A stretch of 64,000 nucleotides of DNA from Deltaproteobacteria bacterium (GCA_016218815.1 JACRCX010000055.1:22257-86256); one strand, 5' to 3'; numbered from the stretch's first letter, positions 50,582-59,138 are shown. Notes: generated by a model not told the origin, from the sequence alone. Translations and numbers: made by a program.

Positions 50582-52114
50582 CTACGCGGCCCGCTCCGCA
50601 GGCGGCCGCACCGACGCCGGCCGCCCCGTGCGCACCTCCGCCGACGACGCGTCCTCGGGCTCCACCCAGCCCAGCGACCCGTAGACCAGGTTCGGCGCCA
50701 GCGTCGAGATCCACTTGCTGTGGGCCGAAACACGGGGAGCGCCGGCGTCCAGCGGGTGGAACGCGCGGCGCGTGGCCCGGCCGAGCATCCGCGTCCAGGA
50801 GAAGATCTTCTCCATCATCCGGCGGTGGCCCAGCTCCAGCTCCTCCGGACTCATGCGCAACGGCCGGTACACCACGTGGCTGATGTCGTACCGGCTCCAG
50901 TCCTTGTGCAGGATGCGCCCCTCCCGCTCCATCTTCGCGAACTGCGCCGTGCCCGGGAACGGCGTCAGCACCGAGATCTGCGGAATGTCGATGTAGCGCT
51001 GGACGAAGTCGGCCGTGCGGTCGAAGACGTCCGTCGTGTCGTTGTCCAGGCCCAGGATGAAGCAGCCGATGAGCTGGATGCCATGCCGGTGCAGCACCTC
51101 GATGCGCCGGATGTAGTCCTCGACATGATTGCCCACCTTGCCCACCGAGCCGAGATTGTGCTGGTCCAGCGACTCGAACCCGACCAGCAGCGTGCGGCAG
51201 CCGGCGGCCGCCAGCAGGTCGACCAGCTCGGGATCGTCGGCAACCGAGATCTCTCCCTGGCCCGTCCAGGTGATGCTCAGCGGACGCAGCGCGCGGAAGA
51301 GCGACTTGGCATACGTCGTGTCGCGCAAACCCCGGCGGTGGTCCGAGTCGGAGACCGAGTTGTTGTCCGTGAGGAAGAACGCCTTGTCCGGGTTGAACAG
51401 GCCGGACTCCCGGCACGCCCGGATCTCCGCCACGATGTCCTCCACCGGACGATGCCGCCGCTGCGCCCCCTGGTGGCGCGTCGTGGAACAGAACGAACAG
51501 GCGTTGCGGCAGCCGCGGCTCGTCTGCAGCGGGATGACCCACGGGCAGACGTCGGCCTCCGACGGGTGCGGCCAGCGCGGCAGCGGCAGGCCCGCCAGCG
51601 AGTCGATCCGCCCGCCGCGGTACACCGGGCGGGGCCGCCCCGCGTGCTCCAGGTCGCCCAGCAGCTCGTCCATCACCGCCTCGGCCTCGCCGGTCGCGAT
51701 GCCGTCCGCGTGCAGCGCCGCCTCGCCCGGCAGCATCGTGACGTGGATGCCGCCCAGCACGACCGGGATGCCGCGCGCCCGCAAGCCGTCGGCGATGCGG
51801 TAGGTCGCCGGCGCGGCGGGCGTGTTGACGGTGAAGAGCACGAGATCGGCGCCGTCGGGGATCGCGAGCGACTCCTCCGGGCCCTCGACGACCTCGAACG
51901 TGTGCCCGGCCCCCCGCGCCCGCGCCGCCCGCTCCCCCAGCGCCGCCAGATAGTACGTGGTCATCTGCGCCAGGAACGGCTTGCCGTCGATGCCCGACAG
52001 CACCCGGTCGACATAACCGAGACGCAGCGTGCGAGCCGCCGTGCGCAGGACCGGCGGAACGCGCCACGCCAGCTCGTGGTTCGTGCGGACGCGAGCGATG
52101 ATGATCCGTGCCAT
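50582..52114 (-). CDS. B12-binding-domain radical SAM protein
   Basis: 510-residue enzyme. Residues ~70-165 form a B12-binding Rossmann-like domain (ADLVLFTVNTPAAPATYRIA, GIPVVLGGIHVTMLPGEAAL). The radical SAM core starts with SRGCRNACSFCSTTR (CxxxCxxC near residue 200), followed by DKAFFLTDNNSVSD, ITWTGQGEISVADDPELVDL, CRTLLVGFESLD and IQLIGCFILGLDND. This is the COG1032 class, which includes cobalamin-dependent methylases and hopanoid, chlorin or lipid modifiers; the substrate cannot be told. The C-terminus is ~80 residues of helical sequence with a Pro-rich tail. ATG 52114 has GGGAGAAAG upstream. Confidence 0.93.
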   Translation of the reverse strand: MARIIIARVRTNHELAWRVPPVLRTAARTLRLGYVDRVLSGIDGKPFLAQMTTYYLAALGERAARARGAGHTFEVVEGPEESLAIPDGADLVLFTVNTPAAPATYRIADGLRARGIPVVLGGIHVTMLPGEAALHADGIATGEAEAVMDELLGDLEHAGRPRPVYRGGRIDSLAGLPLPRWPHPSEADVCPWVIPLQTSRGCRNACSFCSTTRHQGAQRRHRPVEDIVAEIRACRESGLFNPDKAFFLTDNNSVSDSDHRRGLRDTTYAKSLFRALRPLSITWTGQGEISVADDPELVDLLAAAGCRTLLVGFESLDQHNLGSVGKVGNHVEDYIRRIEVLHRHGIQLIGCFILGLDNDTTDVFDRTADFVQRYIDIPQISVLTPFPGTAQFAKMEREGRILHKDWSRYDISHVVYRPLRMSPEELELGHRRMMEKIFSWTRMLGRATRRAFHPLDAGAPRVSAHSKWISTLAPNLVYGSLGWVEPEDASSAEVRTGRPASVRPPAERAA

Positions 52115-52295
52115 GGCGACTTTCTCCCCTTTCTCTCCCGCGCGGGGCAGAATGCGGACGCCCCGACGCCTGTCGATGGTGCCTCGCGTCTCGTCACCGC
52201 GAGGTCCCTGATCGGTCAGGGATGCGTCGAGGCGAGGTCATGGCGGCGTCAGGGGTGCGTCATGGGCTTGTCATCGCGGGGAAGACGATCGGGCG

Positions 52296-52350
52296 GGACG
52301 GGAGGGGAAAATGGAAAAGGCAAAACATGCAGTGAAAAATGCAAGATGGG
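52296..52350. repeat. A-rich low-complexity island
   Basis: Stretch with GGGAAAATGGAAAAGGCAAA and GTGAAAAATGCAAG, far more A-rich than anything nearby, between the radical SAM gene (divergent) and the extensin-like gene. Similar AT-rich patches are common as dispersed repeats in environmental genomes; no coding role seen. Confidence 0.4.
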
Positions 52351-52378
52351 AGGGGACGGGGGGAGGTCGTTGAGGGTC

Positions 52379-53182
52379 ATGAGCTGGGAGTTCATGAGGG
52401 GGGCGGCATGCGCGGTGGCGTGGCTGGCGACGGTGCTGCCGTGGTGCTCGGCGGGCGACGAGCCGGGCGGGACGGACGAGGCGCCGTGGTACGCGCCCTG
52501 GCGCGCCGTGCGGGTGCAGACCGTGGACGACGCCGAGAAGGCCTGGGGCATGGTGCGCGACTTCTTCGGAAATATGCGGCAAGGGCACGAGCACGAGGTG
52601 TGGGTCGTGGACCAGGACGCGATGCCCCGCGCGCGACCGCTCGAGGACTGCCTGGCCGAGTTGGAGGAAGACGGCCTGGACTTCCCGCGCGCCGACCGCG
52701 GCTGCCGGATGTCCGCGCAGGTCGAGGTCGACGGCCCCGTGGAGGGCGTGACGTTCACGGGGCGGGTGCGCGACGGGGTCGCCGAACCGCTCGAGCTGGG
52801 CTGCGAGCTGGCGCTCCGCCTGCCGAGGCTCGCGCGGGTCCTGCGGGAGGCGGGCGTGCGGACGGTCGTGGTCGGCGAGCCGGCGCGGTTCACCCTGCGC
52901 AGCTACCACCGGTTCGGGCTGGCCTTCGACGTGTACAAGCTCGAGCTGGACGACGGCACGACGCTGGTCGTGAAGAACGACTTCGTCCTGCAGCCCGACG
53001 CGGAGACCTGCGCCGGCGACCCGCCCCAGGCCGCGGCAGGGGCCAAGCTGCGCGAGATCGCCTGCGCGCTCTGGGATGAGCGCGTCCTGTCGACCGTGAT
53101 CACGCCGAACTACAACGAGGGCCACCACGACCACTTCCACTGGGACGTGCGCCCCGGCGACGACAGGTTCTACCTGCGGTAG
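52379..53182 (+). CDS. extensin-like (peptidase M15-type fold) exported protein
   Basis: 267-residue exported protein. N-terminal hydrophobic stretch AACAVAWLATVLPWCSAG. The C-terminal ~150 residues have the extensin_C/M15-like metal site: SYHRFGLAFDVYKLEL (the SxHxxGxAxD pattern) and NEGHHDHFHWDVRPGDD (HxDHFHxD). Relatives bind zinc and may act on peptidoglycan. Cysteines CLAEL, GCRMS, GCELAL, AETCAGD and EIACALWD could form disulfides, as in extensin-like proteins. Two starts are possible (52379 and 52394, each with a purine-rich site). Confidence 0.82.
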   Translation: MSWEFMRGAACAVAWLATVLPWCSAGDEPGGTDEAPWYAPWRAVRVQTVDDAEKAWGMVRDFFGNMRQGHEHEVWVVDQDAMPRARPLEDCLAELEEDGLDFPRADRGCRMSAQVEVDGPVEGVTFTGRVRDGVAEPLELGCELALRLPRLARVLREAGVRTVVVGEPARFTLRSYHRFGLAFDVYKLELDDGTTLVVKNDFVLQPDAETCAGDPPQAAAGAKLREIACALWDERVLSTVITPNYNEGHHDHFHWDVRPGDDRFYLR

Positions 53183-53268
53183 GGCGTGGTTTTCAGTTTT
53201 CAGTTCTCTGATCCTCCCGGTCCCAGCGGCCATCCCGTGACGTCCGCGAAATACTCGCCGCTTCGCGC

Positions 53269-53296
53269 TTGACAACGGGCGCCCGCGGGATAAATT
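53269..53296 (+). promoter_or_regulatory. arsR promoter (TTGACA / TAAATT)
   Basis: TTGACA at 53269-53274, 16-nt GC-rich spacer, TAAATT at 53291-53296, the best consensus-like promoter in the window. The start ATG 53302 follows 5 nt later with no Shine-Dalgarno sequence, so the mRNA may start at or next to the codon. The overlap of promoter and start fits repression by ArsR binding. Confidence 0.65.
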
Positions 53297-53301
53297 GCAC
53301 G

Positions 53302-53691
53302 ATGACGCAAATGAGCAACCGACGAGCCAAGGGGAGCGGGTGCTGCGGGGGGCTGGGGGAGCTGCTCTCGCCGCGCCTGTTCCGGGCGCTGGCCGACCCG
53401 AACCGGATCGCGCTGTTGGCGCGGCTGGCCGAGTGCCGCGACGGGTGCACCGTGACCGAGGCGGCGCGGTGCTGCGCGGTGGACCTGTCGGTCGTCTCGC
53501 GCCACCTGGCGCAGCTCCGCGACGCGGGGGTGCTGGCGGCGACGCGGCGGGGGAAGGAAGTGGTGTACGCGGTGCGGGCGGCCGCGCTGGCCGACGCGCT
53601 GCGGGCCGTGGCGGATGCGCTGACGGAGTGCGCCGGCGGATGTCCGGCGCCCAGGAGGAAGCCCTATGGAAGACAAGGATCGAATTCGTAG
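53302..53691 (+). CDS. arsR: ArsR/SmtB-family repressor
   Basis: 129-residue winged-helix repressor. It starts MTQMSNRRAKGSGCCGGLGE (alternative ATG 53311). DNA-binding core: LFRALADPNRIALLARLAEC, TVTEAARCCAVDLSVVSRHL, RRGKEVVYAVRAAALADALR. Likely metal ligands are the N-terminal CC, the CC in RCCAVD near the recognition helix, and C-terminal CAGGC, consistent with As(III) or Sb(III) sensing. Its 3' end overlaps the arsM start by 26 nt. It should repress its own operon. Confidence 0.93.
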   Translation: MTQMSNRRAKGSGCCGGLGELLSPRLFRALADPNRIALLARLAECRDGCTVTEAARCCAVDLSVVSRHLAQLRDAGVLAATRRGKEVVYAVRAAALADALRAVADALTECAGGCPAPRRKPYGRQGSNS

Positions 53692-54511
53692 CGAGGTCTC
53701 GCGGAACTACGGCGCCGCCGTCACCGGCGGCGGGTGCTGCTGCGGCGGCGGGGCCGCCGCCCCGAAGGGCGCCGTCGCCCGCTTCGCCGGGTACTCCCCG
53801 GCCGAGCTGGCGGCGCTGCCGCCCGAGGCCGTCACCAACTCGTTCGGCTGCGGCAACCCGCTGGCCTTCGCCGGCGTGCGCGAGGGTCAGACCGTCCTCG
53901 ACCTCGGCGCCGGCGCCGGCATCGACCTCCTGCTCGCGGCCGGAAAGGTCGGGCCCAAGGGTCGCGTGATCGGCGTGGACATGACCGACGAGATGCTCGC
54001 CGCCGCGCGGCGCAACGTGGAGGCGGCGGGGGCGACGAACGTCGAGCTGCGCAAGGGGTTGATCGAGGCCCTGCCCGTCGAGTCCGGGACGGTGGACTGG
54101 GTGATCTCGAACTGCGTCATCAACCTGTCGCCGGAGAAGGATCGCGTCTTCGCCGAGATCGCACGCGTGCTGCGCCCCGGCGGCCGCATGCTCGTCTCCG
54201 ACATCGTCGTGCGCGACCTGCCGGAGTTCGTGCGCCAGAGCGCGTCCGCCTGGTCGTCCTGCATCGCCGGCGCCATCTCGGAGGAGGAGTACCTGGACGG
54301 CCTGCGCCACGCGGGCCTGGTCGACGTCGAGGTGCGCGAGAGGCTGACCTACGCCGCATCGCAGATCGATGCCTTCCTCGAGTCCGAGGAAGGGGCGCCC
54401 GTGGCGTCCTCGTGCTGCGGCGGCGCCCCGTCCCGCGTCATGCTCCAAGGCGTCGCCGCCCAGCTCGAGGGCCGCGTCTGGAGCGCGAAGATCGCCGCCC
54501 GCAAGCCCTGA
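53666..54511 (+). CDS. arsM: arsenite S-adenosylmethionine methyltransferase
   Basis: 281-residue class I methyltransferase of the ArsM family: N-terminal VTGGGCCCGGG (Cys triplet), NSFGCGNPLAFAGVREGQTV with the family Cys, SAM site VLDLGAGAGIDLLLAAGKVG, then VISNCVINLSPEKDRVF (conserved Cys of As binding), and a C-terminal SSCCGG. It converts As(III) to methylated arsenic in the cytoplasm. ATG 53666 lies inside arsR and is preceded by CAGGAGGAA, so translation is coupled. Confidence 0.95.
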   Translation: MEDKDRIRSEVSRNYGAAVTGGGCCCGGGAAAPKGAVARFAGYSPAELAALPPEAVTNSFGCGNPLAFAGVREGQTVLDLGAGAGIDLLLAAGKVGPKGRVIGVDMTDEMLAAARRNVEAAGATNVELRKGLIEALPVESGTVDWVISNCVINLSPEKDRVFAEIARVLRPGGRMLVSDIVVRDLPEFVRQSASAWSSCIAGAISEEEYLDGLRHAGLVDVEVRERLTYAASQIDAFLESEEGAPVASSCCGGAPSRVMLQGVAAQLEGRVWSAKIAARKP

Positions 54512-54533
54512 CCCACCGTCCAGCACCAACGTC

Positions 54534-54563
54534 TTGCGTCGACGAGCCGGCGTTCGCTATCCT
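54534..54563 (+). promoter_or_regulatory. candidate sigma70-type promoter
   Basis: TTGCGT (54534-54539), 18-nt spacer, TATCCT (54558-54563), about 70 nt upstream of ATG 54632. A short leader with GGGCAGGGAGGG follows. Confidence 0.45.
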
Positions 54564-54631
54564 CCCGCCCGAATCTTCCGACCGGGCGGACGGGCGCCCG
54601 GCGGAACTGCTGGGCAGGGAGGGACACCCCC

Positions 54632-56563
54632 ATGAGGAAGAGGACCGGGTCGGTGCAAGGTGCGCTCGTCGTCCTGGTGCTTGCGGCCGCGGCCGGGGGG
54701 GTGCTGGCCGCCCAGCCCAATCCGACGAACCGCATTCACATGACGTCCAAGCCGGCGATCGTCAAGGTCGCCAGCGGCTGGATCGCCCAGTGGTCGTGGG
54801 AGGGCCAGACCCTGCGCCGCGGCATGGTCGGCTCCGGGACCGGCTTCTTCATCCATCCGGACGGATACATCCTGACCAACGCCCACGTGGCGGACATGTC
54901 GAAGATGACGGAGGACGAGGTCAAGCTCGAGGCATTCAGGGACGTCCTGGGGGCCTGGCTGGAGGCCAACAACTACGACATCTCCGACGCGAACATGGAG
55001 GTGCTGGCCGGGCGGATCCAGAGCGGGCAGATGGCGGGTCCGGAGCTGCTGGACTTCATGCGCATCAGCTTCGTCTTCCTCCAGAGCGGCGAGAAGCTGA
55101 CCTTCGAGATCAAGGCGTTCGGCGCGCCGATGGGCGAGGGCTCCGAGGTCCTCACGGGCAAGGACGTCGCCGTGCTCAAGGTCGAGACGAAGAACGCCCC
55201 GACCCTCAAGCTCGGCGATTCCTCGGCCGTCGAGGTCGGCGACCACGTGTGGGTCATGGGTTACCCCGCGGAGGCCGACACCGACGAGACCGGCTGGCTG
55301 GACGAGAAGTCGTCGCTCGAGCCGACCACCAACGACGGCTCGATCTCCGCGAAGAAGACCTCCCGCGACGGCACGCCCGTGCTCCAGACGAACACCGCCA
55401 CGACCCACGGCAACTCCGGCGGCCCCGTGATCAACGAGAAGGGCGACGTGATCGGCCTCTTGACCTTCCGCGGCGACACCGTCTTCGGCCAGGAGGTGCA
55501 GGGCTTCAACTTCATCGTCCCCATCAACACCGCCATGGAGTTCGTGCGCCAGGCCGGCACGGAGAACAAGCGGGGCCCCGTGGACGAAAAGTGGGCCGCA
55601 GGCCTCGAGGAGTACTGGAACGAGTACTACTCCAAGGCCAAGCAGACGTTCACCGACGTCATGGGGCTCTTCCCCGAACACAGCGAGGCGAAGCGGCTGG
55701 TCCAGGACTGCGCCGAGAAAATCGCCGAAGGCAAGGACAAGACCCCTCCGCCCGAACCGCCCAAGGTCGTCGAGGCGCCCACCGCGACTCCGGCGACCGG
55801 CACGACCACCCCGGGACCCGCCGTCGCCGGAACGCCGGCCGCCGGCGTGCCGACCTCGGCGGCGGCCGCGCTGGAGCAGGCGAAGAAGGCATCGGACGCC
55901 GCGAAGAAGAAGGCTGCCGCCGCGGCCGAGGAAGAGGGAGGGTTCCCGACCTGGGCCATCATCGCCATCGTCGGCGGCGGCGCCGCCCTGGTGCTCGTGG
56001 TCGTCCTGATCTTCGTGCTGGGCAAGAAGAAGCCCGCCGGCCCTCCCATGCCCGGCGCCTACGGTGCGCCTCCGGGCATGCCCCCGGGCGCGCCTCCTCC
56101 GTACGGCATGCCGGCCCCGGCGCCCGGGATGGCGATGCCGGCCGGCGCGCCCATGGCTGCCGCGCCTCCGGGAATGGCCATGGCGGCGGCCGCGCCGCAC
56201 CCGCCCGGCGGCCCGGGTCCGGTCGTGGCCCGGACCGAGCTGTTCCAAGCGCCGTCGACGACCGCCCGGCTCACCTGCACCATCGGCCCGTTCCAGGGCC
56301 GCGACTTCCCCGTCGGTCCGGGTTTCTTCATCGGCCGCGATCCCGCCCGCGCACAGCTCGTGATCCAGGACTCGCAGGTCTCCGGCCAACACCTGTGGAT
56401 CGGCCCCGCCGGCGGGCGCATCGTCGCGCGCGACATGGGCTCGACCAACGGGACCTACCACAACAACCGGACCGACCAGCGCGTCACCGAAATCCCCCTC
56501 GCCGAAGGCGACGTCCTCGCCCTCGGGCAGCGCGGCACCGTGCAGTTCATCTTCCACGCGTAG
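54632..56563 (+). CDS. trypsin-like protease linked through a TM segment to an FHA domain
   Basis: 643-residue protein. Signal peptide MRKRTGSVQGALVVLVLAAA... with cleavage near VLAAQ. Residues ~40-310 are an S1C (DegP-like) protease: HPDGYILTNAHVADM (His), GKDVAVLKVE (Asp), NTATTHGNSGGPVINEKGDV (Ser), with a helical insertion of ~60 residues between His and Asp. A spacer and an Ala/Lys helix come next, then one TM segment (TWAIIAIVGGGAALVLVVVL, ~440-462), a Gly/Pro/Met-rich linker, and a C-terminal FHA domain (~548-640): FFIGRDPARAQLVIQ, SQVSGQHLWIG, RDMGSTNGTYHNN. No PDZ is seen. The protease would face the periplasm and the FHA the cytoplasm. Confidence 0.93.
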   Translation: MRKRTGSVQGALVVLVLAAAAGGVLAAQPNPTNRIHMTSKPAIVKVASGWIAQWSWEGQTLRRGMVGSGTGFFIHPDGYILTNAHVADMSKMTEDEVKLEAFRDVLGAWLEANNYDISDANMEVLAGRIQSGQMAGPELLDFMRISFVFLQSGEKLTFEIKAFGAPMGEGSEVLTGKDVAVLKVETKNAPTLKLGDSSAVEVGDHVWVMGYPAEADTDETGWLDEKSSLEPTTNDGSISAKKTSRDGTPVLQTNTATTHGNSGGPVINEKGDVIGLLTFRGDTVFGQEVQGFNFIVPINTAMEFVRQAGTENKRGPVDEKWAAGLEEYWNEYYSKAKQTFTDVMGLFPEHSEAKRLVQDCAEKIAEGKDKTPPPEPPKVVEAPTATPATGTTTPGPAVAGTPAAGVPTSAAAALEQAKKASDAAKKKAAAAAEEEGGFPTWAIIAIVGGGAALVLVVVLIFVLGKKKPAGPPMPGAYGAPPGMPPGAPPPYGMPAPAPGMAMPAGAPMAAAPPGMAMAAAAPHPPGGPGPVVARTELFQAPSTTARLTCTIGPFQGRDFPVGPGFFIGRDPARAQLVIQDSQVSGQHLWIGPAGGRIVARDMGSTNGTYHNNRTDQRVTEIPLAEGDVLALGQRGTVQFIFHA

Positions 56564-56684
56564 GCGAGGCTGGCGACTCAAACCGACGAGTTCCGATGCA
56601 CGGGGTCGTGGCGGCTGTTCCTTGTCCGGGCGCCGGCCGAATCCCGCCCGACCCGCCCACCCGGTGTGCTAGGTTCGGGGGAAC

Positions 56685-57041
56685 ATGGGCGGGAAAGGCA
56701 AGGGGCGTGCGGTGAAGACGGAGACGGTCGAGGGCCGGAAGTTCAAGGACGTGCTGGCGGGCGAGCGGGGGACGGTGCTGGCGCTCTTCGTCGCCGACTG
56801 GTGCGGCTACTGCCGAAGGTTGCGGGAAGAGCTCGCCGGGGCGAAGCTCGGCGTGCGGAAGCTGGTCGAGGTGGACGTCTCGGACGAGGATGATCCGGCG
56901 TGGGAAGAGTGGGGGATCGAGCTGGTGCCGACCGCCGTCATCTTCCGGGCGGGCGTCGAGGTCGGGCGCAAGCCCCCGGCCAGCTTCCGGGGCCTGGCCG
57001 TGGACGAGGTTCGGGCGCTGTGCGACGCGGGCGGGATCTGA
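56685..57041 (+). CDS. thioredoxin-fold protein
   Basis: 118-residue cytoplasmic thioredoxin-like protein: VLALFVADWCGYCRRLREEL (WCxxC), then LVEVDVSDEDDPAWEEWGIE, and cis-Pro site LVPTAVIFRAGVEVG. TAGGTT at 56670-56675 resembles a -10 box 9 nt before ATG 56685. The GTG start of the downstream ABC gene lies 70 nt beyond its stop. Substrate unknown. Confidence 0.9.
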   Translation: MGGKGKGRAVKTETVEGRKFKDVLAGERGTVLALFVADWCGYCRRLREELAGAKLGVRKLVEVDVSDEDDPAWEEWGIELVPTAVIFRAGVEVGRKPPASFRGLAVDEVRALCDAGGI

Positions 57042-57111
57042 AGCGCCGCCACGACCCGCCCGTGGCCCGGGCGTGTCCGGCGCGGTCGCCGCGAGCGGGC
57101 GGGAGGCCGGG

Positions 57112-58107
57112 GTGAGCGAGGCGCGGCCCTCGGGGACGCTGTTGCGCGTCGTCGACCTCTGCACGGTGTTCGAGACCGCCGACGGGGCGGTGCGGGCGGC
57201 GGACGGGGTCAGCTTCCAGGTCGGCGAGTCGGAAATCGTGGCCCTGGTCGGCGAATCGGGGTGCGGCAAGAGCGCCACCGCCCTGTCCATCCTGCGGCTC
57301 ATCGATCCTCCGGGCCGCATCGCGTCGGGGTCGGTCCTGCTGCGCGGCCGGGATCTGCTGGCGCTGACCGAGCGCGAGATGCGTGCCGTGCGCGGCCGCG
57401 AGATCGCCATGGTCTTCCAGGAGCCGATGACGGCCCTGAACCCGCTGATGACCGTCGGCCGGCAGGTGATGGAAGTCTTCCAGGTCCACCAGGACCTGGG
57501 CCGCGGCGCGGCGCGGCGGCTCGCGATCGAGGTCTTCCGCATGGTCGGCATCCCGGCGCCCGAGGAGCGCGTCGACCAGTACCCGCACCAGCTCTCCGGC
57601 GGCATGCGGCAGCGCGTCATGATCGCCATGGCGCTGGCCTGCCGCCCGGCGCTGATCATCGCCGACGAGCCGACGACGGCGCTGGACGTCACCATCCAGG
57701 CCCAGATCCTCGACCTCCTGGACAAGCTGCGGCGCGATCTGCGCGTGGCGATCCTGCTCATCACGCACGATCTCGCCGTCGTCGCCGAGACCGCACAATC
57801 CGTCGTCGTCATGTACGCCGGCCAGGTCGCCGAGACCGCGCCCGTGCGCCCACTCTTCCGCGAACCGTTGCACCCCTACACCCAGGGGCTGCTCGCGTCG
57901 CTGCCGCAGCCGGGCACGCCGCCCGACCAGCCGCTGCGCGCGATCCGGGGGGCCGTGCCCGACCTGCGCCGCCTCCCGCCATGGTGCCGCTTCGCCGACC
58001 GCTGCCCGAAGGTCTTCGGGCGCTGTACCGAGGAGCCCGTGCCCGCGTTCGTTCGCCCGGACGGCCGCTCCGTCCGCTGCTTCCTCTACGCCGAGGGCGG
58101 GCAATGA
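57112..58107 (+). CDS. OppD/DppD-type ABC transporter ATP-binding protein
   Basis: 331-residue nucleotide-binding subunit: Walker A VALVGESGCGKSATALSILR, signature LSGGMRQRVMIAMALACRPA, Walker B LIIADEPTTALDVT, and ITHDLAVVAE (H-loop). The C-terminal oligopeptide ABC tail has HPYTQGLLASLP and Cys-rich WCRFADRCPKVFGRCTEEP (FeS-like motif of the OppD/F class). GTG 57112 has GGGAGG 5 nt upstream. It overlaps the next gene by ATGA. No permeases or substrate-binding protein are in the window. Confidence 0.95.
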   Translation: MSEARPSGTLLRVVDLCTVFETADGAVRAADGVSFQVGESEIVALVGESGCGKSATALSILRLIDPPGRIASGSVLLRGRDLLALTEREMRAVRGREIAMVFQEPMTALNPLMTVGRQVMEVFQVHQDLGRGAARRLAIEVFRMVGIPAPEERVDQYPHQLSGGMRQRVMIAMALACRPALIIADEPTTALDVTIQAQILDLLDKLRRDLRVAILLITHDLAVVAETAQSVVVMYAGQVAETAPVRPLFREPLHPYTQGLLASLPQPGTPPDQPLRAIRGAVPDLRRLPPWCRFADRCPKVFGRCTEEPVPAFVRPDGRSVRCFLYAEGGQ

Positions 58108-59108
58108 GCGCTCCGCCGGCCCTGCTCGAGGTCGACAAGCTGCACGTGCACTTCCGGCTGCACGAGGGCTGGGGACTGGGCCGGCGCGGCGTGCTGCGCG
58201 CCGTGGACGGCGTCGGCTTCACGATCGCCGAGGGCGAGACGCTCGGGCTGGTCGGCGAATCGGGCTGCGGCAAGTCCACGCTCGGCCGCGCCGTCCTGCG
58301 CCTCGTCGAGGTCACCGCCGGCAAGGTGCGTTTCGCGGGCAGCGACGTGCTCAAGCTCTCGGCCCGGCGCATGCGGACCTTCCGCCGCCACATGCAGATC
58401 ATCTTCCAGGACCCGTTCGGCTCGCTGAACCCGCGGCTCACGGTGCTCGACCTGGTCGGCGAGGCGATGCTCGTCCACGGCCTGGTGCGCTCGCACGGGG
58501 CGATGGAGGAGCGCGTCCGCGAGCTGCTGGACAAAGTCGGGCTGCCGGAGGACGCCCTGCGGCGGTTCCCGCACGAGTTTTCCGGCGGGCAGCGCCAGCG
58601 CATCGCCATCGCCCGCGCGCTGGCGTTGTCCCCGCGCTTCATCGTCGCCGACGAGCCTCTCGCGGCGCTGGACGTCTCGATCCAGACGCAGATCGTCAAC
58701 CTCCTGCGCTCCTTGCAGCGCGAGCTGGGCCTGTCCTTCCTCTTCATCGGGCACGACCTGCGCATGATCGAGTATCTGGCGGATCGGGTCGCCGTCATGT
58801 ACGTCGGGCGTTTCGTCGAGCTGGCCCCCAAGCGCGAGCTGTTCGATCGCCCGCTGCACCCCTACACCCGCTCGCTGCTCGCCGCCGTCCCCGTGCCCGA
58901 TCCCGAACGCGGCCGGCGACGGATCGTCCTGGCCGGCGACGCCCCCGATCCGATCGATCCGCCCGAGGGCTGCCGCTTCCATCCGCGATGTCCCGAGGTG
59001 ATGGCGGAATGCGTGAAGAACATCCCGCCGCTCGAGGAAGTCGAGCCCGGGCATTGGGTCGCCTGCGTCCGGGCGAAACGCCCGGCGGAAGGCGGCGCGC
59101 CGAAGTAA
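58104..59108 (+). CDS. OppF/DppF-type ABC transporter ATP-binding protein
   Basis: 334-residue partner of the previous gene: Walker A GLVGESGCGKSTLGRAVLRL, IIFQDPFGSLNPRLTV, signature FSGGQRQRIAIARALALSPR, Walker B FIVADEPLAALDVS, H-loop LFIGHDLRMIEYLAD, tail HPYTRSLLAAVP and CRFHPRCPEVMAECVKN. ATG 58104 overlaps the upstream stop (ATGA). The pair would power a peptide or nickel-type importer, but the permeases must be encoded elsewhere. Confidence 0.95.
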   Translation: MSAPPALLEVDKLHVHFRLHEGWGLGRRGVLRAVDGVGFTIAEGETLGLVGESGCGKSTLGRAVLRLVEVTAGKVRFAGSDVLKLSARRMRTFRRHMQIIFQDPFGSLNPRLTVLDLVGEAMLVHGLVRSHGAMEERVRELLDKVGLPEDALRRFPHEFSGGQRQRIAIARALALSPRFIVADEPLAALDVSIQTQIVNLLRSLQRELGLSFLFIGHDLRMIEYLADRVAVMYVGRFVELAPKRELFDRPLHPYTRSLLAAVPVPDPERGRRRIVLAGDAPDPIDPPEGCRFHPRCPEVMAECVKNIPPLEEVEPGHWVACVRAKRPAEGGAPK

Positions 59109-59138
59109 CGCGTCCCGCAAGACCGGGACCGCCGTTCG

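Noticed and set aside
49667..52200. long + strand frame opposite the histidine kinase and radical SAM genes
   Set aside because: Only its 3' part (from 52379) is real, as the extensin-like gene; the rest is a shadow.
53269..53301. arsR start at TTG 53269
   Set aside because: This TTG is the -35 box of the promoter; ATG 53302 or 53311 is more likely.
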